From: Dictyostelium firmibasis
Taxonomy: Eukaryota > Evosea > Eumycetozoa > Dictyosteliales > Dictyosteliaceae
DNA length: 64,000 bases
Assembly (NCBI GenBank): GCA_036169595.1
Contig: CM069767.1
Coordinates: forward strand, 4,350,001-4,414,000
Direction of reading: 5' to 3'
Shown: positions 1 to 17,156 of the stretch, in pieces
How the letters are laid out: each line of letters opens with the position of its first letter
Numbering within the stretch: the stretch's first letter is position 1
Notes under the pieces: model-generated
Seen by the model: only the letters and a program-made list of their open reading frames with translations
What the model was told of the DNA's origin: nothing
Database searches by the model: none
Program-made: the position numbers and the translations under genes

Positions 1-718
1 TTTAAACCAATGATTCCATCATTGTTAAACAATTTACATAAAGGTCAATCAGGTAGAGTTGCAATTATGGGTGGAAGTAAAGAGTATACAGGAGCACCAT
101 TCTTTTCAGGTATCTCTTCATTAAAGATTGGTTCTGATATTTGTCATATATTTGCACCAACTGAAGGTGGTACAGCCACAGCTTTAAAAACAATGTCACC
201 AGATTTAATTGTTCATCCAATTGAAAAAAATGTATATATATATATCTTTCACTTCTATATATCCTTTTTTTTTTTAATATAATAACTAATAATTATTAAA
301 TATTAGGATCCATCTGATATTATTCCATGGTTATTAAGTTTACATGTTATTGTTGTAGGTCCAGGTTTAGGTAGATCATCAGGTGCATGGAGTTGTGCAT
401 CTGAGGTCATTAAAGCAGCTAGAAATATAAATTTACCAATCGTTTTAGATGGAGTAGGTTAAAAATATTATTACTCATTATTTAAATATTAGTTAACTAA
501 TAGTTTTAATTTGTTTTTATTATTATCATTGATCAATAGGATGCATTAAGATTAGTTTGTGAAAATTTAGATATTATAAAAGGATATGATAAAGCAATTT
601 TAACACCAAATTTTGTAGAATTTAAGAGTTTATCAGATAGTGTAAAAAAAATGATTGGTGATAGTTCTAACAATTTATTGAAACCAGAACAAATTGCAAC
701 TAGGTAAATATTCAGACA

Positions 719-754
<36 letters not shown>

Positions 755-1197
755 TTTCCAAAAAGAAATGAGTAGGAATTTAAAAGAAAACTAATAATAT
801 TAACTATTGTTTTTTTATATTTTTTTTTTTTTTTCATAGCCTTGGTAATATTACAATCGTTCAAAAAGGTAAGGAAGATATAATAACAGATGGTAATCAA
901 ACTGTGGTTTGTGATAATGAAGGTATGCCAAGAAGATGTGGTGGTCAAGGTGATATTTTAGCAGGTGCCATTGGTACAATGTATGCATGGTCACATCTTT
1001 TCTATAAATATAATTCAAATATGGATGATAAACCAGAATATCCAATCTCTATTATATCTGCATATGCTGCCTGTTCATTGCTAAGACATTGTTCAAATAA
1101 AGCTTATCAAATTTCAAAAAGATCGACTGTTTCAATGGATATCATAAATCAAATTTCATCTAGCTTTGAAGATTTATTCCCTGAATCTTCTAAATAA
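1..1197 (+). CDS. naxd: ATP-dependent NAD(P)H-hydrate dehydratase (NAXD/CARKD), 5' end outside window
   Basis: Repair enzyme that dehydrates damaged NADHX/NADPHX back to NAD(P)H using a nucleotide. Exons read as 1-231, 307-453, 540-703 and 840-1197; each junction has GT..AG and keeps frame. The joined protein follows the family in order: [14 protein letters not shown] near the start, [23 protein letters not shown], the LTPNFVEF segment, [10 protein letters not shown], then the catalytic/nucleotide-binding [12 protein letters not shown]. The first in-frame ATG is at position 10, but codons before it are open and family members have more N-terminal sequence, so the gene probably starts upstream. 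No transit peptide can be judged. Family call is firm; splice sites are inferred. Confidence 0.9.
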
Positions 1198-1401
1198 AGT
1201 TAAAAAAACGAAAAAAAATAAAAAAAAAAAAGAAAAAAAATTACAAAAAATTATAAAAAAAAAATTATAATAATATATATTTTTTTTATTATTAATCTCT
1301 TGTATATTTGTAGAAAAAAACCAATTTCATTCCATTCATGTATTGTCTTTTTACCAGGCCAGGTAAAAATTAATTTTTTTATAATTTTTCAAATTAAAAA
1401 A

Positions 1402-1432
<31 letters not shown>

Positions 1433-1629
1433 AAGAAAAAAAATAATTTTTTTATTTAATTTAATTTAAAACGAAAAGAAAAAATTAGTCAGATTAAAAA
1501 CAAAATCTTTTGAATCTCATTCAAAAAATAAAAAAAAAAAAAAAAAACCAAAATATTTAAATAGCATTTAATAATACATATTTATTATATACATACAATT
1601 ACTTAGTAATATTACCATAATAAAAATAG
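1198..1629. other. Intergenic, A/T homopolymers
   Basis: 432 bp between two plus-strand genes, made of long A and T runs. One less biased patch (about 1310-1370) shows no recognisable gene or RNA. I see no further feature. Confidence 0.6.
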
Positions 1630-1916
1630 ATGACAACAACCAAAACTGTAACAAAGAACACCACTACATCTACTACCACACAGATTTCAGAAGTAGATGG
1701 GTTAAAATTTACAATTACACCATTTATTAGATCAGTTATTTCAAATGATAGTAAATTAAAAGAGAAATATTCAAAATATTTAAATAGTCAACAACCATTC
1801 ATACCATTTAGTACATTAAAAGATATTGCAAAAACTTCAACAAAAAAAGTTTATTTTCAAGATTTAATAAAAGATGCCACAATCTATTATCCTCCAAAGG
1901 CAGAAGTAATACCTGT

Positions 1917-1948
<32 letters not shown>

Positions 1949-2531
1949 CTCTTCTTCTTTAATTTCACTTATGTTCTAATGAATAAAAAAATAAAGGACC
2001 CAGAATTTATAGCAAGAAAACAACATTTAGAGAAGTTACATAAAGAATATGAATATTCAAAATTAGTTAAAAATGTTTATAAAAAAGAAACAGATTTGAA
2101 TGAATTGTCTTCATTTAGATCTCAAATTTCAATCGCTGTAAATATATTAGTCACTTTTTTCACTCTTTTAGTTGGTGGTATTTTCGTTGGTCATAAATGG
2201 TTAAATTCTCAATTATATGTATGTGTTTTTAAAATGATAAAAATAATTATGATAAAACTTTATATTAAATAAAATGTTAACTCTTTTTAATTAATTTTTT
2301 ATACAGGGTTTAATATGTGGTTTAGTATTAGGAATAATTGGTGTTGCCGTTGAAATTTGGTTATTTGTACTAAGATCATCCCAACACCAAATGGAGAAAG
2401 ATAAAGCTGAACAAATCGAAGAAAAAGTTACAGAGTGGAAAATTAAAAAGAGAACAAGACAAATTAAAAAAGAACAAGCTCAACCTTTATTAACTGATGG
2501 TTCAAGTAGTAGTGCTATTAAAATCCAATAA
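1630..2531 (+). CDS. Vma12/TMEM199-like V-ATPase assembly factor
   Basis: Exons 1630-1914, 1997-2218 and 2307-2531 give 243 aa. The N-terminal half is soluble and begins with a Thr-rich stretch. It is followed by two hydrophobic segments, about residues 145-170 (ILVTFFTLLVGGIFVGH) and 172-192 (LICGLVLGIIGVAVEIWLFV), and a charged coil-like tail (EKDKAEQIEEKVTEWK). This order, the size and the RKQHLEKLHKEYEYSKLVKNV segment just before the membrane pair match the Vma12/TMEM199 family, ER proteins that help assemble the V-ATPase Vo sector. The 3' end is only 113 bp from the convergent gene at 2644-3678. Intron 1 is mostly a T tract. Function is inferred from family resemblance. Confidence 0.75.
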
Positions 2532-2643
2532 AAAAAAAAAAAGAAATATAAAAAGAAAAAGAAAAAATGGTTTTATTTTGATACTTATTTTTATTATATT
2601 ATTTATGAAATGATAATATATTTTGTGGATTAGTAGTTAGCTT

Positions 2644-3678
<1,035 letters not shown>

Positions 3679-3907
3679 TTATTAAAAAAATTATTTATTT
3701 ATTATTTTTTTATTATTTTTTTTTATGTGTGATAACATCAAATATAAAAAAAAAAAAAATAATAAAAAAAATTATTTTTTTATTTTATATATTTTTTTTT
3801 TATTAATTTAAAAAAAAAAAAAAATAAAATTAAAATTTTAGTGAAAAAAAATAATAATAAAACAAATTTATTAAATTAAAAAACACACACTTTTTTTTTT
3901 TTTTTAA

Positions 3908-3945
<38 letters not shown>

Positions 3946-3968
3946 TTAATATAACTAATTTAGTTATA

Positions 3969-4231
3969 TTAATTTAAATCATTCATTTTGATTGTTCTCG
4001 GATCCATTAAAGATTGAAGTTTTAATTTTAATGTTCTTCTATATTTTGTATAAAATACTAAACTAAGAATAACAATTGTTGTTGCAGAGACAACTGGAAC
4101 TACAATTACTACCGGCAAAAACCAAACTCTTTCATTGTTATTATTATCACCACTTTTACAATCTGATATATAATCTTTATTTTGAACTAAAATTGAAAAG
4201 TCTAAATATTCTTTTTAATTAATAAATTTAT

Positions 4232-4270
<39 letters not shown>

Positions 4271-7233
4271 TACTTTACCTGGATCAATTATACAATTAAT
4301 ACAATGAGGTAGATTTAAACCAATAGTGATTGAACTATCATTTTTATTTACAATATCTGAAGAGATATATGTTGGACGTTGATCAGAGAGAGCACGATTA
4401 ATGAATCTACCAAATAGAGTTTTACCTTCCTTTGTAATGGTTACATAGTTTAATGATGATTTTTCATCAATATTATCAATGTTTGCAATATCACATTGTT
4501 CACCACTTGAAGTATCATCAGTTTTAGTTGTACCAACTGATGATTCCATTTGAAGTTGTAAAGTATTTAAACCACTATCATAAGTATAATTACTAATTTC
4601 AATGGTTAATTTAATTGAACCACTTAATACTTTGAATGTGATATCAGCAAATGTAAATTCTTTATCTTTTTCAATCTCTTCAATTGTAAATGTTATATTA
4701 CATTTTGATGGTATTATTTTATTGAAAATATAGAAATTATTAGTTTCAGTTGAAGCATTGATTTTTTTAAAATTCCAATTATTTTCTAATAAATCAATTG
4801 AATTAATTGGTTTATTATTAAAATTTAATTCTAAAAGTTTAGTGATTTTAATTGTATATTTAGTTTTATCATTATTTAAATCTGTTGATCCACTATTAGT
4901 ATCTACTGTTGTATTTGATTTTGGTGGTTGTTGAACCACTTCAATTGAACAATCTGGTCCAACGAAATTTGGTTTCAAACAATTACATTGACCAATTCTT
5001 TGATCACAAATACCCATTGTTGAATTAGTACAATCATTTGGACAATTCATAATGGTATTATTGTAAAGGAAAATATTTTGACCAGTCCAAGAATGACCAT
5101 TTTGAATTACTGTCACTGATTTTACACCACTACCAGCACCAACATAACATATTATTGTTGATGTTGAAATTTCATAGATTGGTTTACACTCTAATGTACC
5201 TATGAAAACTGATGGGTTCACATGGTCATAACCATACCATCCTATTAATGTAACATTACCACCCAATATATTTGGTGCATTAACACTTGAAACATAATGA
5301 TCTGGTATTGTACATTCATCACCTAACCAAAATGTTTCACATTTACATACTCTATTTCTAATATCACAACTTCCTTTATCATGACAATTACATATACATT
5401 GACCTGAATTTCTATCACAAAATCCTTTACCTGTACAATCTTCACTACAATTTAAATAGTAATTGGTAAAATCTGGTAAATAGGTAACATTGAAAGAATA
5501 ATCAGGTTGACCACTAATTTTTAAAATACTAGTTGCATCTATTTTATTTTTGGTGATATTATTGTAGACATAAAGTTGACAAACTATTGTATCGAATGTT
5601 GTTGATCTAATTGAACAATATTGATCATTCAATATTGTAAATACAGTAGCACTAATATTATAAGAAAATCCTCTACCTATTATTGTTAATAATCCAATAT
5701 TTGAAACATATACTGATGTTACAGCAGGTCCACCTGATGATAATGTAAATGAAATACCAGGATAAATAAATGTAAATGTAAATGTAGTAATATCTGTTGC
5801 ATTTCTATAGAATTGATAACTTGGTATATCAACAATCCAATCATTTGTACTTGGAATAGTTACAAAATAACTAGAATCAAAACCTAAATCTGAACCATAA
5901 AGAATGGTTCTATTGGATAATGTATCAATCTTTAAATTTGGTACTAGATTTGTACAATTTTGAGTTGTTATTAAAGTTGGTGCAGGATTTAAATTTGCTT
6001 TTAATATTGAATTGTTTTTATAGTGACATGCAAAACATGATGGTAAATATCCCATGATTAATAAATTACTAGGAAGTTTCAATGTTTGTAATTTACAAAA
6101 TTGACTACTTATTGTACCTTTCAATGGATTATTTGTAACATCTAAATATCTTAAACTATTTGCTAATGGTAAAAGTATATCTAAATGATCTGGCATACCA
6201 CAATTTGTAATTGTTATAGATTCTATTACTGAACCTGGTCTATTAAATAAACCAGGAATTGGATAACCACTTTTAATAGTACATTGATTGATTGAAAATG
6301 ATTTTAGTGAAGTAACAGGTAACGCTTTAATACTATCAGTACTGAATGAACCAGGATTTTTAATATCAATTTTATTTAATCCAGTCATTGTTGAAAAATC
6401 AATGCTTTGATCAGTTGGGCTTGTAAAGAAGATATTATTTAAAATTAATGTATTCAATCTTGTTAAACCTTTAATTGAATCAATTGGAAATGTGTATGAG
6501 TAACTATTACCATTCAATTGTAAAGTTTTTACATTTGTATAGGTTGTAAGATTTGATAAATCATTTTTTACAGTGGATGCCAAAGAGAAATTAACATTTT
6601 CTATACTATTTGCATATAATAGATTTGGTACATTTTTAGATTCAGTTTGTAATGATTTTATTCTACTTTTACCACTATTTGAATCTAAATCATTTGAATA
6701 TAAAATATTTAAATCTTGTGATGCGCTATTTATAATTGTTAAACTTGTTAATTCAATAATCGATGATATTGGTATTGTAGTATTAGCTACTATTGAAAAA
6801 ATGTAATTGGTATTGATAATTAATGAATTCACATTTTTAATTGGTTTTGATAGTGAATATATAACACAATTTGTTAATTCGAATGAAAAGTTTTTGAAAT
6901 TATTACCTTGAAAAAAAAAATTCACTTCAAATGTAAATAAATTTAAATTTAAATATAAATTATCTTTTTGAAAACAATTTAAACTACTACTATAAAGAAC
7001 ACTACTATCACTTTTTAAAATTACTGATGTTAATAAATTTGTACTATCTTCACATTTGAAATTATCTGGATAATCTTCACAATAATATCCCCAGTTTGAA
7101 TCGTTTCTTAATTTATAATTATTTTTATTACCTGATGATAATATTAAATTATATAAACAATTTGCTAAAAAAAATAAAAAAAAATAAAAAAAAAAAAAAA
7201 AAATAAATAATTTTTAATAATTTTAATTTGCAG

Positions 7234-7272
<39 letters not shown>

Positions 7273-7348
7273 TACTTTCCGATGGAATTAATTTTGAATG
7301 TGAATATCCAAATAATAAAAAAAATAATAAAATAAATAATATTTTCAT
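3969..7348 (-). CDS. ComC-family type I membrane protein with LRR-like, IPT/TIG and EGF-like domains
   Basis: Exons 7348-7276, 7164-4279 and 4201-3969 (minus) join in frame to 1063 aa. A signal peptide opens it (MKILFILLFFLLFGYSHS). Residues about 110-420 hold leucine-rich-repeat-like segments (LTRLNTLILNN, SLRYLDVTNNPLKG). IPT/TIG-like stretches follow, then Cys-rich EGF-like modules at about 595-645 and 730-770 (ICNCHDKGSCD, GICDQRIGQCNCLKPNF). A beta-rich region of the ComC type precedes one TM helix near residues 1010-1032 (FLPVVIVVPVVSATTIVIL) and a short basic tail. This is the layout of the Dictyostelium ComC/EGF-IPT surface protein family, many of which act in cell adhesion or signalling. 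The specific role is unknown. Its 5' end has decayed copies at about 9.96-10.18 kb and 13.73-13.90 kb. Confidence 0.85.
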
Positions 7349-7743
7349 ACTATTAATTAAGAAATCATATAAATAATTATGAAATAAAATAAAATAAAAA
7401 AAAATAATGATTATGATTCCAAAATGCAAAATTGATTGTAAAAAAAAAAAAATTTAAAAAAAAAATAAAAAAAAAAAAAAAATATCTTTTTATTTTTCAT
7501 TTTAGATATTTTTTTTTTTATTTATTTATTTATTTATTTTTTTTTTTTTGATTTTTTTTTTTTGATTTTTACTTTTTTTTTATTATTATTGTTAGTTGGG
7601 TTGTAAAAAAAAAAATTTGTTTTTATTTTTTATTAGAAAAAAAAAAGAATCTTGTGTATTCAGTAATAATGATTTCAGATTCTGGAGTTTTTTTTTTTTT
7701 TTGGATGAGTTTTTGTTAAAATATCAATTGCATAGAGACATTT

Positions 7744-9311
<1,568 letters not shown>

Positions 9312-9689
9312 GGTTGGTAGAAATATATTTAAAAATAAAAAAAATAAAAAAATTAAAAAATAAAAAAAAAAATAATAAAAAATAAAATGAAAAAAAAAAA
9401 TAAAAAAAAAAAAATACAACCCCAAAATTATTTCTGAAAACGCAAGACTCTCTTTTTTTTTTATAATTTAAAATAAAAACACTTTCACTTTCAAAAATCC
9501 AACTTTAATTTTAATTTTTATTAAAATTAATTTTTTTTTTTTCTTTTTTTTTTTTTGGAAATACGGGCATTATTATTATAATAAAAAAGTGTCTTAATTT
9601 TTTTCAAATTTTTATTTTTAAATTTTTTTATTTATTTTTATTTTTGTATTTTTTTTATTTAAAATGTTGAATTTGAAAAAGTGGTGATG
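9312..9689. other. Intergenic, upstream of DUF4419 gene
   Basis: A and T tracts. A motif near 9558-9610 (ACGGGCATTATTATTATAATA) resembles the element repeated in front of the F-box-like genes at 10.37 and 10.59 kb. No gene seen. Confidence 0.5.
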
Positions 9690-9850
9690 TTCTGCTTTAA
9701 AATTTTTATTAAAATAAAAAAGTTGTTTTAAAATAATATTTTTTAAAACAATATTTCTCCATATTCTAAAAAGAAATATATCTCCTCCATTATTTTAACT
9801 TCCATTGTATCTTTATTTTTTAAAATTTAATATTTAGTTTTTGGCTTCAT
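9690..9850 (-). pseudogene. Relic of the 5' end of a FNIP-repeat gene
   Basis: Read on the minus strand this segment encodes a scrap of the type IFLFRIWRNIVLKNIILKQL, like the N-terminus of Dictyostelium FNIP-repeat proteins (F/L-x-x-WRN-x-x-L). It is nearly the same as 13.51-13.66 kb, so it was duplicated together with its surroundings. No repeats follow it here and it cannot be a whole gene. Confidence 0.55.
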
Positions 9851-9954
9851 GGTAAGTGATAAAAAAAAAAAAAAAAAAAAATTCAAAAAAAAAAATTAAA
9901 TAAAAATTAAATTATTTTTAGGGTTGTGGAAAAAAAGAAGATTTTCATTTTTAT

Positions 9955-10200
9955 TTTTTTTATAAATTATCTTTTTGAAAACAATTGTTTAAATTACTAC
10001 TAAAAAGAACACTACTATCACTTTTTAAACAATTTTCTGGAAAAAAAAAAAAAATTGATGTCAGAAAAAAAAAAAAAAAAATTACTTTTGGATGGAATTA
10101 ATTTTCCAAATGATAAAAAAATAATATAATAAATAATATATTCATACTATTAATTAAGAAATAATTTAAATAATTATGAAAAAAAAAAAAAAAAAAAAAA
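9955..10200 (-). pseudogene. Relic of the 5' end of the ComC-family gene
   Basis: Two blocks match the 5' part of the gene at 3969-7348 in the same order and orientation. 9962-10037 corresponds to about 6955-7015 (AAATTATCTTTTTGAAAACA and the AAGAACACTACTATCACTTT stretch), and about 10080-10180 corresponds to the signal-peptide exon and leader (about 7270-7385). The open frame is lost and the middle is missing. Confidence 0.7.
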
Positions 10201-10318
10201 AATAATGATTTTGATTCCAAAAAAAAAAAAAATATAAAATATCTTTTCAATTTAAATTTTTTATTTTATTTTATTTTATATTATTTTATTCTTTTTATTA
10301 TTTTTTTTTTTTGAATTA

Positions 10319-10647
10319 TATGTCTTATTCTTAGGTTTTTGGAAAAAAAAGGAGAAAAATTTGTGTTAAATATGGGCGCTTGTATTATAATAAAAAAGTA
10401 TTTTAATTTTTTTCAAATTTTTAGAAATTTTTTCTTAGGTTTTTGGAAAAAAAAAAAAGGAAAAAAATTTGTGTTAGATTTTTTTTTTTTTTTTTTTATT
10501 TTATTTTTTATTTTTTTTTTTTTTTTGAAATATATGTCTTATTCTTAGGTTTTTGGAAAAAAAAGGAGAAAAATTTGTGTTAAATATGGGCGCTTGTATT
10601 ATATTAAAAAAGGTATCTTAATTTTTTTTCAAATTTTTAGAAATTTT
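10319..10647 (+). repeat. Tandem promoter repeat before F-box-like gene 1
   Basis: A roughly 110 bp unit occurs at about 10319-10427 and again at 10533-10647, with a partial copy between. Each contains TCTTATTCTTAGGTTTTTGG, AAATTTGTGTTAAATATGGG and CGCTTGTATTATA. A single copy lies upstream of gene 2 at about 14025-14135. Position directly before the start codons suggests a promoter element; this is inference. Confidence 0.65.
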
Positions 10648-10688
10648 TTTTTTTTTTTTTATTTTTTTAATTGGATTTATTTTGAAAA

Positions 10689-10772
10689 ATGGATAGCAGA
10701 AAAAGAAAAATAGAAGAACAAGATGCATTGAATGAAGAAATAGATAATCACTCAAAAAAACAAGAAATCTCA

Positions 10773-10871
<99 letters not shown>

Positions 10872-12540
10872 TGTAGTGATAGTAGTCTAAACAAGCAAAT
10901 AAAAACAGATAATCTAATTGAAGTTGATGTAGATAAAACTATAGAATTAATTCAAGCAACACCAAAAACACTGTTAGGATTGATTGACGTTTTAAGAGTA
11001 TATGATAATCACAAAGGAAATGAATTAATTAGAATAGAATCAACAATTTATTTTAATGACTATCATAAAAATAAATACCAACATTATTTCGATAAAAAAC
11101 GATATAATAATTTCGTTTTAAATATATTCTTTGATACTTTATTCGATATTTTTTATCAAATTAGAAATACTATTACCACAGGTTATCTTAAATATAAACT
11201 TTATGTTAAAATTGTTAATGATAAAAGAGTAAGTCTTTCATTTAATTCTTTATTATTGTCCACACTCTGAAAATTTTGTTATTTTAACATAATCCAATTA
11301 TTTTTTTTACATAATTAATAAAATATAAAAGTTTAATAATTGGTTCAAAGATTTATATGAGAATGAAAAAGATCAATTAATAAAAAGATTAGATATTATG
11401 GATAAATATTTATCAATACCGTTAGACAATTATCGACATTCTAGGGGTGACAATCATTTAACAATATTTCCAAAACAGTATTGTTTAGATCGTTTGTATA
11501 GTATTGTATATGATGGGATCATTGATATCTTTTTAAATCTTACAATATATAAACCTGATATTCAAGATTACTACTATGAGAAATATTATAAAACAAATGG
11601 TGATAATAATAATAATAATAATATTAATAATAATAATTGTAATGAGAATTGTAATATAGAAAAGAAATCAATTATTTTATCAGATATAGTAATTGAAATG
11701 ATAGTTAGAGATTCATTATGGTATATTGATGATAGAATGGATAAAGTTATAATAAATAATAATCTTTTATCATTTGCATTAGTTTCAAAACAATTCTTTA
11801 GAGTATTATCTAAAATATTAAATAATGAATACTTTGAATGGAAGAAATCAATGATTCAATTGACTGATAGCCAATTCAATTTAATTAAACAACCACCATT
11901 ATATTTTGATTACAATTCAATTAGATTAATACCATACTCAAGTAATAAAGAATATTTGGAATTATTATTCTCAAGAGTTCAATCATTCTATATTTTGAGT
12001 GATGAATATGATACAGCCATAAATGATGCTACTCGTAGGAATTTCAAATGTGTAAATGGTCATTTTTCTCGATTAGACGATTTTGCATATAGAAAAACAA
12101 TACTTTCAGATGGGTATTTAGTTTATCCACCACCAATGCCCTCATTACAAAGTATCACTATCGATGAATATTATGGATACTCTAAAAACTATTTACATTT
12201 ATTAGAAGATATATTAATAACAAACTTTGAAACAGTTAAAACCAATAAACTTGATAATGATAGTCATGGTATCAAAAGATTTTCATTCAAGATTTGTAAT
12301 GATTGGAATCGCACTCCAGAAAGAAGAGATGTTGATTTCATTAAGCCTCTCTTGGAATTTCATTCAAATTCATTAGAAATAGTTAAAATCGATTCTTCTT
12401 TCACTTATCTTTTAAAATTAAATACATTAAATAAATTAAAGTCTTCAATAAATAATCAATCAAAGAATAAAATAAAGTGGTCACTAAATGTATATGATAA
12501 TGATGATTATGATGGCACTTCTGATGAAGAGTCCCCTTAA
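10689..12540 (+). CDS. F-box-like family protein, copy 1 (582 aa)
   Basis: Exons 10689-11228 and 11332-12540 join in frame: the donor follows AAAAGA and the second exon begins FNNWFKDLYENEKDQLIKRL. The N-terminus is basic (MDSRKRKIEEQ), then poly-Asn, then an alpha-rich segment (TIELIQATPKTLLGLIDVLR). Around residues 293-344 is LSDIVIEMIVRDSLW, then LLSFALVSKQFFRVLSKIL, which has the spacing of an F-box helix set as seen in Dictyostelium F-box/FNIP proteins. The C-terminal part ends in an acidic tail (DGTSDEESP). If it is an F-box it would bind Skp1 in an SCF ubiquitin ligase, but no substrate domain is recognised. It belongs to a family of five copies in this window. Gene call strong, F-box reading moderate. 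Confidence 0.75.
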
Positions 12541-12892
12541 AGATTTCAATAAATAATCAACCAAAGAATAAAATATTATTTTTCATTATTAAATTTTTAA
12601 ATTTAATAATTAAATTTAAAAAAAAATTAAATTTTCCCAATTTTTTTTTATTGAAATTCCCCAAAAAAATAGCTGCTAGCAATCTTCGCCTTTTTTTTTT
12701 TTTTTTCAAATAAACTGTTTCTTTTTTTATCCAACTCTCTTCTCTTTATTGATTTTTGTTCTTTTAAATTTAACTCTTCCATTTTCTTTTCTAAAAAGCA
12801 TCGTCTATTTATGGTTTATTTTTATTTTTTTTGTATTTTTGTATTTTTTTTTTGAATTAAAAAAGAAAGAAAAATATATTAATACTCTTCTA

Positions 12893-13114
<222 letters not shown>

Positions 13115-13319
13115 ATTAATAATTTTTAACAAATATTAATTTCTTGAAAATGTTGTTATTTTAACATAATCCAATTAATGAATTTATTATGAGTTAATTA
13201 TTGAGAAATAGTCTATTATTATTTTTTTAAAAAACATTAAAAGAGAATAATTAAAGTTGCGGTAAGATTCAAAAAATTCAAAAAAAATAAAAAATAAAAA
13301 ATAAATTATTAAATAAAGC

Positions 13320-13680
13320 CAGCTTTGGAGAGATGGTATTGATCCTGCTGATAATACTTTATTAAAACGATAACCAAATGTTAATGATTCGACACTTGAT
13401 GGTATATCAACCTATATAAATATCTTCATTCGAAATCTAATATAAATTTATTATATAATCCCTCTAAATTTTGAATTTAATAATTGTTCTTTTTTATATA
13501 TTTCTAATTTGAAATTTTTATTAAAATAAAAAAGTTGTTTTAAAATAATATTTTTTAAAACAATATTTCTCCATATTCTAAAAAGAAATATATCTCCTCC
13601 ATTATTTATTTTAACTTCCATTGTATCTTTATTTTTTAAATTTAATATGTAGTTTTAGGCTTCATGGTAATAAAAATTAT
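13320..13680 (-). pseudogene. FNIP-repeat gene relic
   Basis: On the minus strand 13660-13510 reads DTMEVKINNGGDIFLFRIWR then NIVLKNIILKQLF, like the start of FNIP-repeat proteins. Further along, 13410-13325 reads IPSSVESLTFGYRFNKVLSA then GSIP, a clear FNIP repeat. The pieces are separated by decayed sequence. FNIP proteins often begin with an F-box-like segment. The relic lies between F-box-like genes 1 and 2. Confidence 0.7.
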
Positions 13681-13726
13681 TTTTAGGGTTGTGGAAAAAA
13701 AGAAGATTTTTATTTTTATTTTTTTT

Positions 13727-13900
13727 ATAAATTATCTTTTTTGAAAACAATTTAAACTACTAAAAAGAACACCATCACTTTTTAAACAATTTGATGAAAA
13801 AAAAAAAAAATTAATAAAATTTATTTTAAAAAAAAAAAAAAAAATTACTTTATTATTTAACAATTATTTATGAAAAAATTGTTTAAAATTGAAAAAAAAA
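13727..13900 (-). pseudogene. Second relic of the ComC-family gene 5' end
   Basis: Shorter sister of the relic at 9955-10200: TAAATTATCTTTTTTGAAAA then a shortened AAGAACACCATCACTTTTTA segment. It shares flanks with the first relic, so both arose when the block carrying an F-box-like gene was duplicated. Confidence 0.6.
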
Positions 13901-14177
13901 AATAATAATGATTATGATCCCAAAAAAAAAAAAAAAAAAAATTGAAAAAAAAATATAAAATATCGTTTCAATTTAGATTTTTTTTATTTTTTATTTTATT
14001 TTTTTTTTTTTTTTTGAAATATATGTCTTATGTTCTTAGGTTTTTGGAAAAAAATAAGGAAAAAAATTTGTGTTAAATATGGGCACTAGTATTATAAAAA
14101 AGGTATCTTAATTTTTTTTCAAATTTTTAGAAATTTTTTTTTTTTTTTCATTTTTTTAATTGGATTTATTTTGAAAA

Positions 14178-16117
<1,940 letters not shown>

Positions 16118-16437
16118 TAATAATAATACACCAGAGTTGCAGTAAAATTCGATATTTTGAAAAATAAAAAAAGAAAAAAAAGTTATTTAAAAATGGTTTC
16201 AAATATTAATTGCTTTAAAAAAATTTTACATGTTTATATATAAATTATCCGTTAGAAATATTTAAAATAAAATATGGTGGGCTTCAGAAGGTAAGTTTTT
16301 TTTTTTTTTATTTTTTTATAATATTAATTTATAATTTTTTTAATAGATTATTATTATTGTAAAACAGAACATGAAATAGAAATATGACGAAAATCAAGCT
16401 TTCAAACAAAATGTAATATTATTTCTTTTTTTGAATT

Positions 16438-16640
16438 CATTAGAAATAGTTAAAATTGATTCTTCCACTGCCACTCATATAGAAGTAAATTCAATAAACG
16501 AATGTATGCATATCATTTGTAAATTAAATTATCATTAATAATAAATTTGTTTAAACTCTTTGGATACCATTAGATTGTATTGTAACTAGACCTTCAATCT
16601 CTATTGGTTTACAAAGTGCTCGCATTTTTCATTTTTTAAA
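16438..16640 (+). repeat. F-box-like gene 3' scrap plus shared module R (copy 1)
   Basis: 16438-16505 resembles the 3' coding end of the F-box-like family (CATTAGAAATAGTTAAAATT). It runs into a roughly 130 bp module (TGCATATCATTTGTAAATTA, then the TTGTATTGTAACT/CTTCAATCTCTATTGG stretch). The module recurs at 25.48-25.60 kb and 31.17-31.30 kb and partly at 19.45-19.55 kb, each time between an F-box-like gene and a thioredoxin gene. Confidence 0.7.
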
Positions 16641-16966
16641 AAAAAAAAAAATTAAAATAAATAAAATCTAAAGCCCCATTTTTTAATTATTTTTCATTTT
16701 TAAATTTTTAAATTTAATAAATAAATTAAAAAAAAAATATTCCCCCACCCCATTTTTTATTTTTTTTAATTGAAAGCAGCTTTTCAACCTTTTTTTTTTT
16801 TTTTTTTTTTTTGAATTTAATTTTTAAATATTATTAATTATTAATATTTTTACATTTCACATTAACAGTCATTAAAAAAAAAAAAAAAAAACATTTTTTT
16901 TTTAAATTCACATAATTATGATTTAAATCTCCATCTATAAATGCTCTTTACCCACTTTTTATATTT

Positions 16967-16978
16967 TTGGGGGTGTTA
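16967..16978 (+). promoter_or_regulatory. G-rich box upstream of thioredoxin A
   Basis: TTTGGGGGTGTT about 180 bp before the start codon, embedded in pure A/T sequence. The same box sits at a similar distance before copies B and C and the relic D. It resembles the G/T-rich sites bound by the developmental factor GBF; binding is not shown. Confidence 0.45.
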
Positions 16979-17156
16979 AAAGAATTTAATATTTAATTTA
17001 TTATTTTATAATTTATTTTTTTTTTTTTTTTTTAAAATTTGATGAGAAAATTGTTGAGGTAATAATTTTTTCAAATTTAAAAAAGAAAATTATTTTCAAT
17101 TTTATTTTTTTTCATATTATAGTTAATTCAAATTCAAATTCAAATATTTTATAAAA

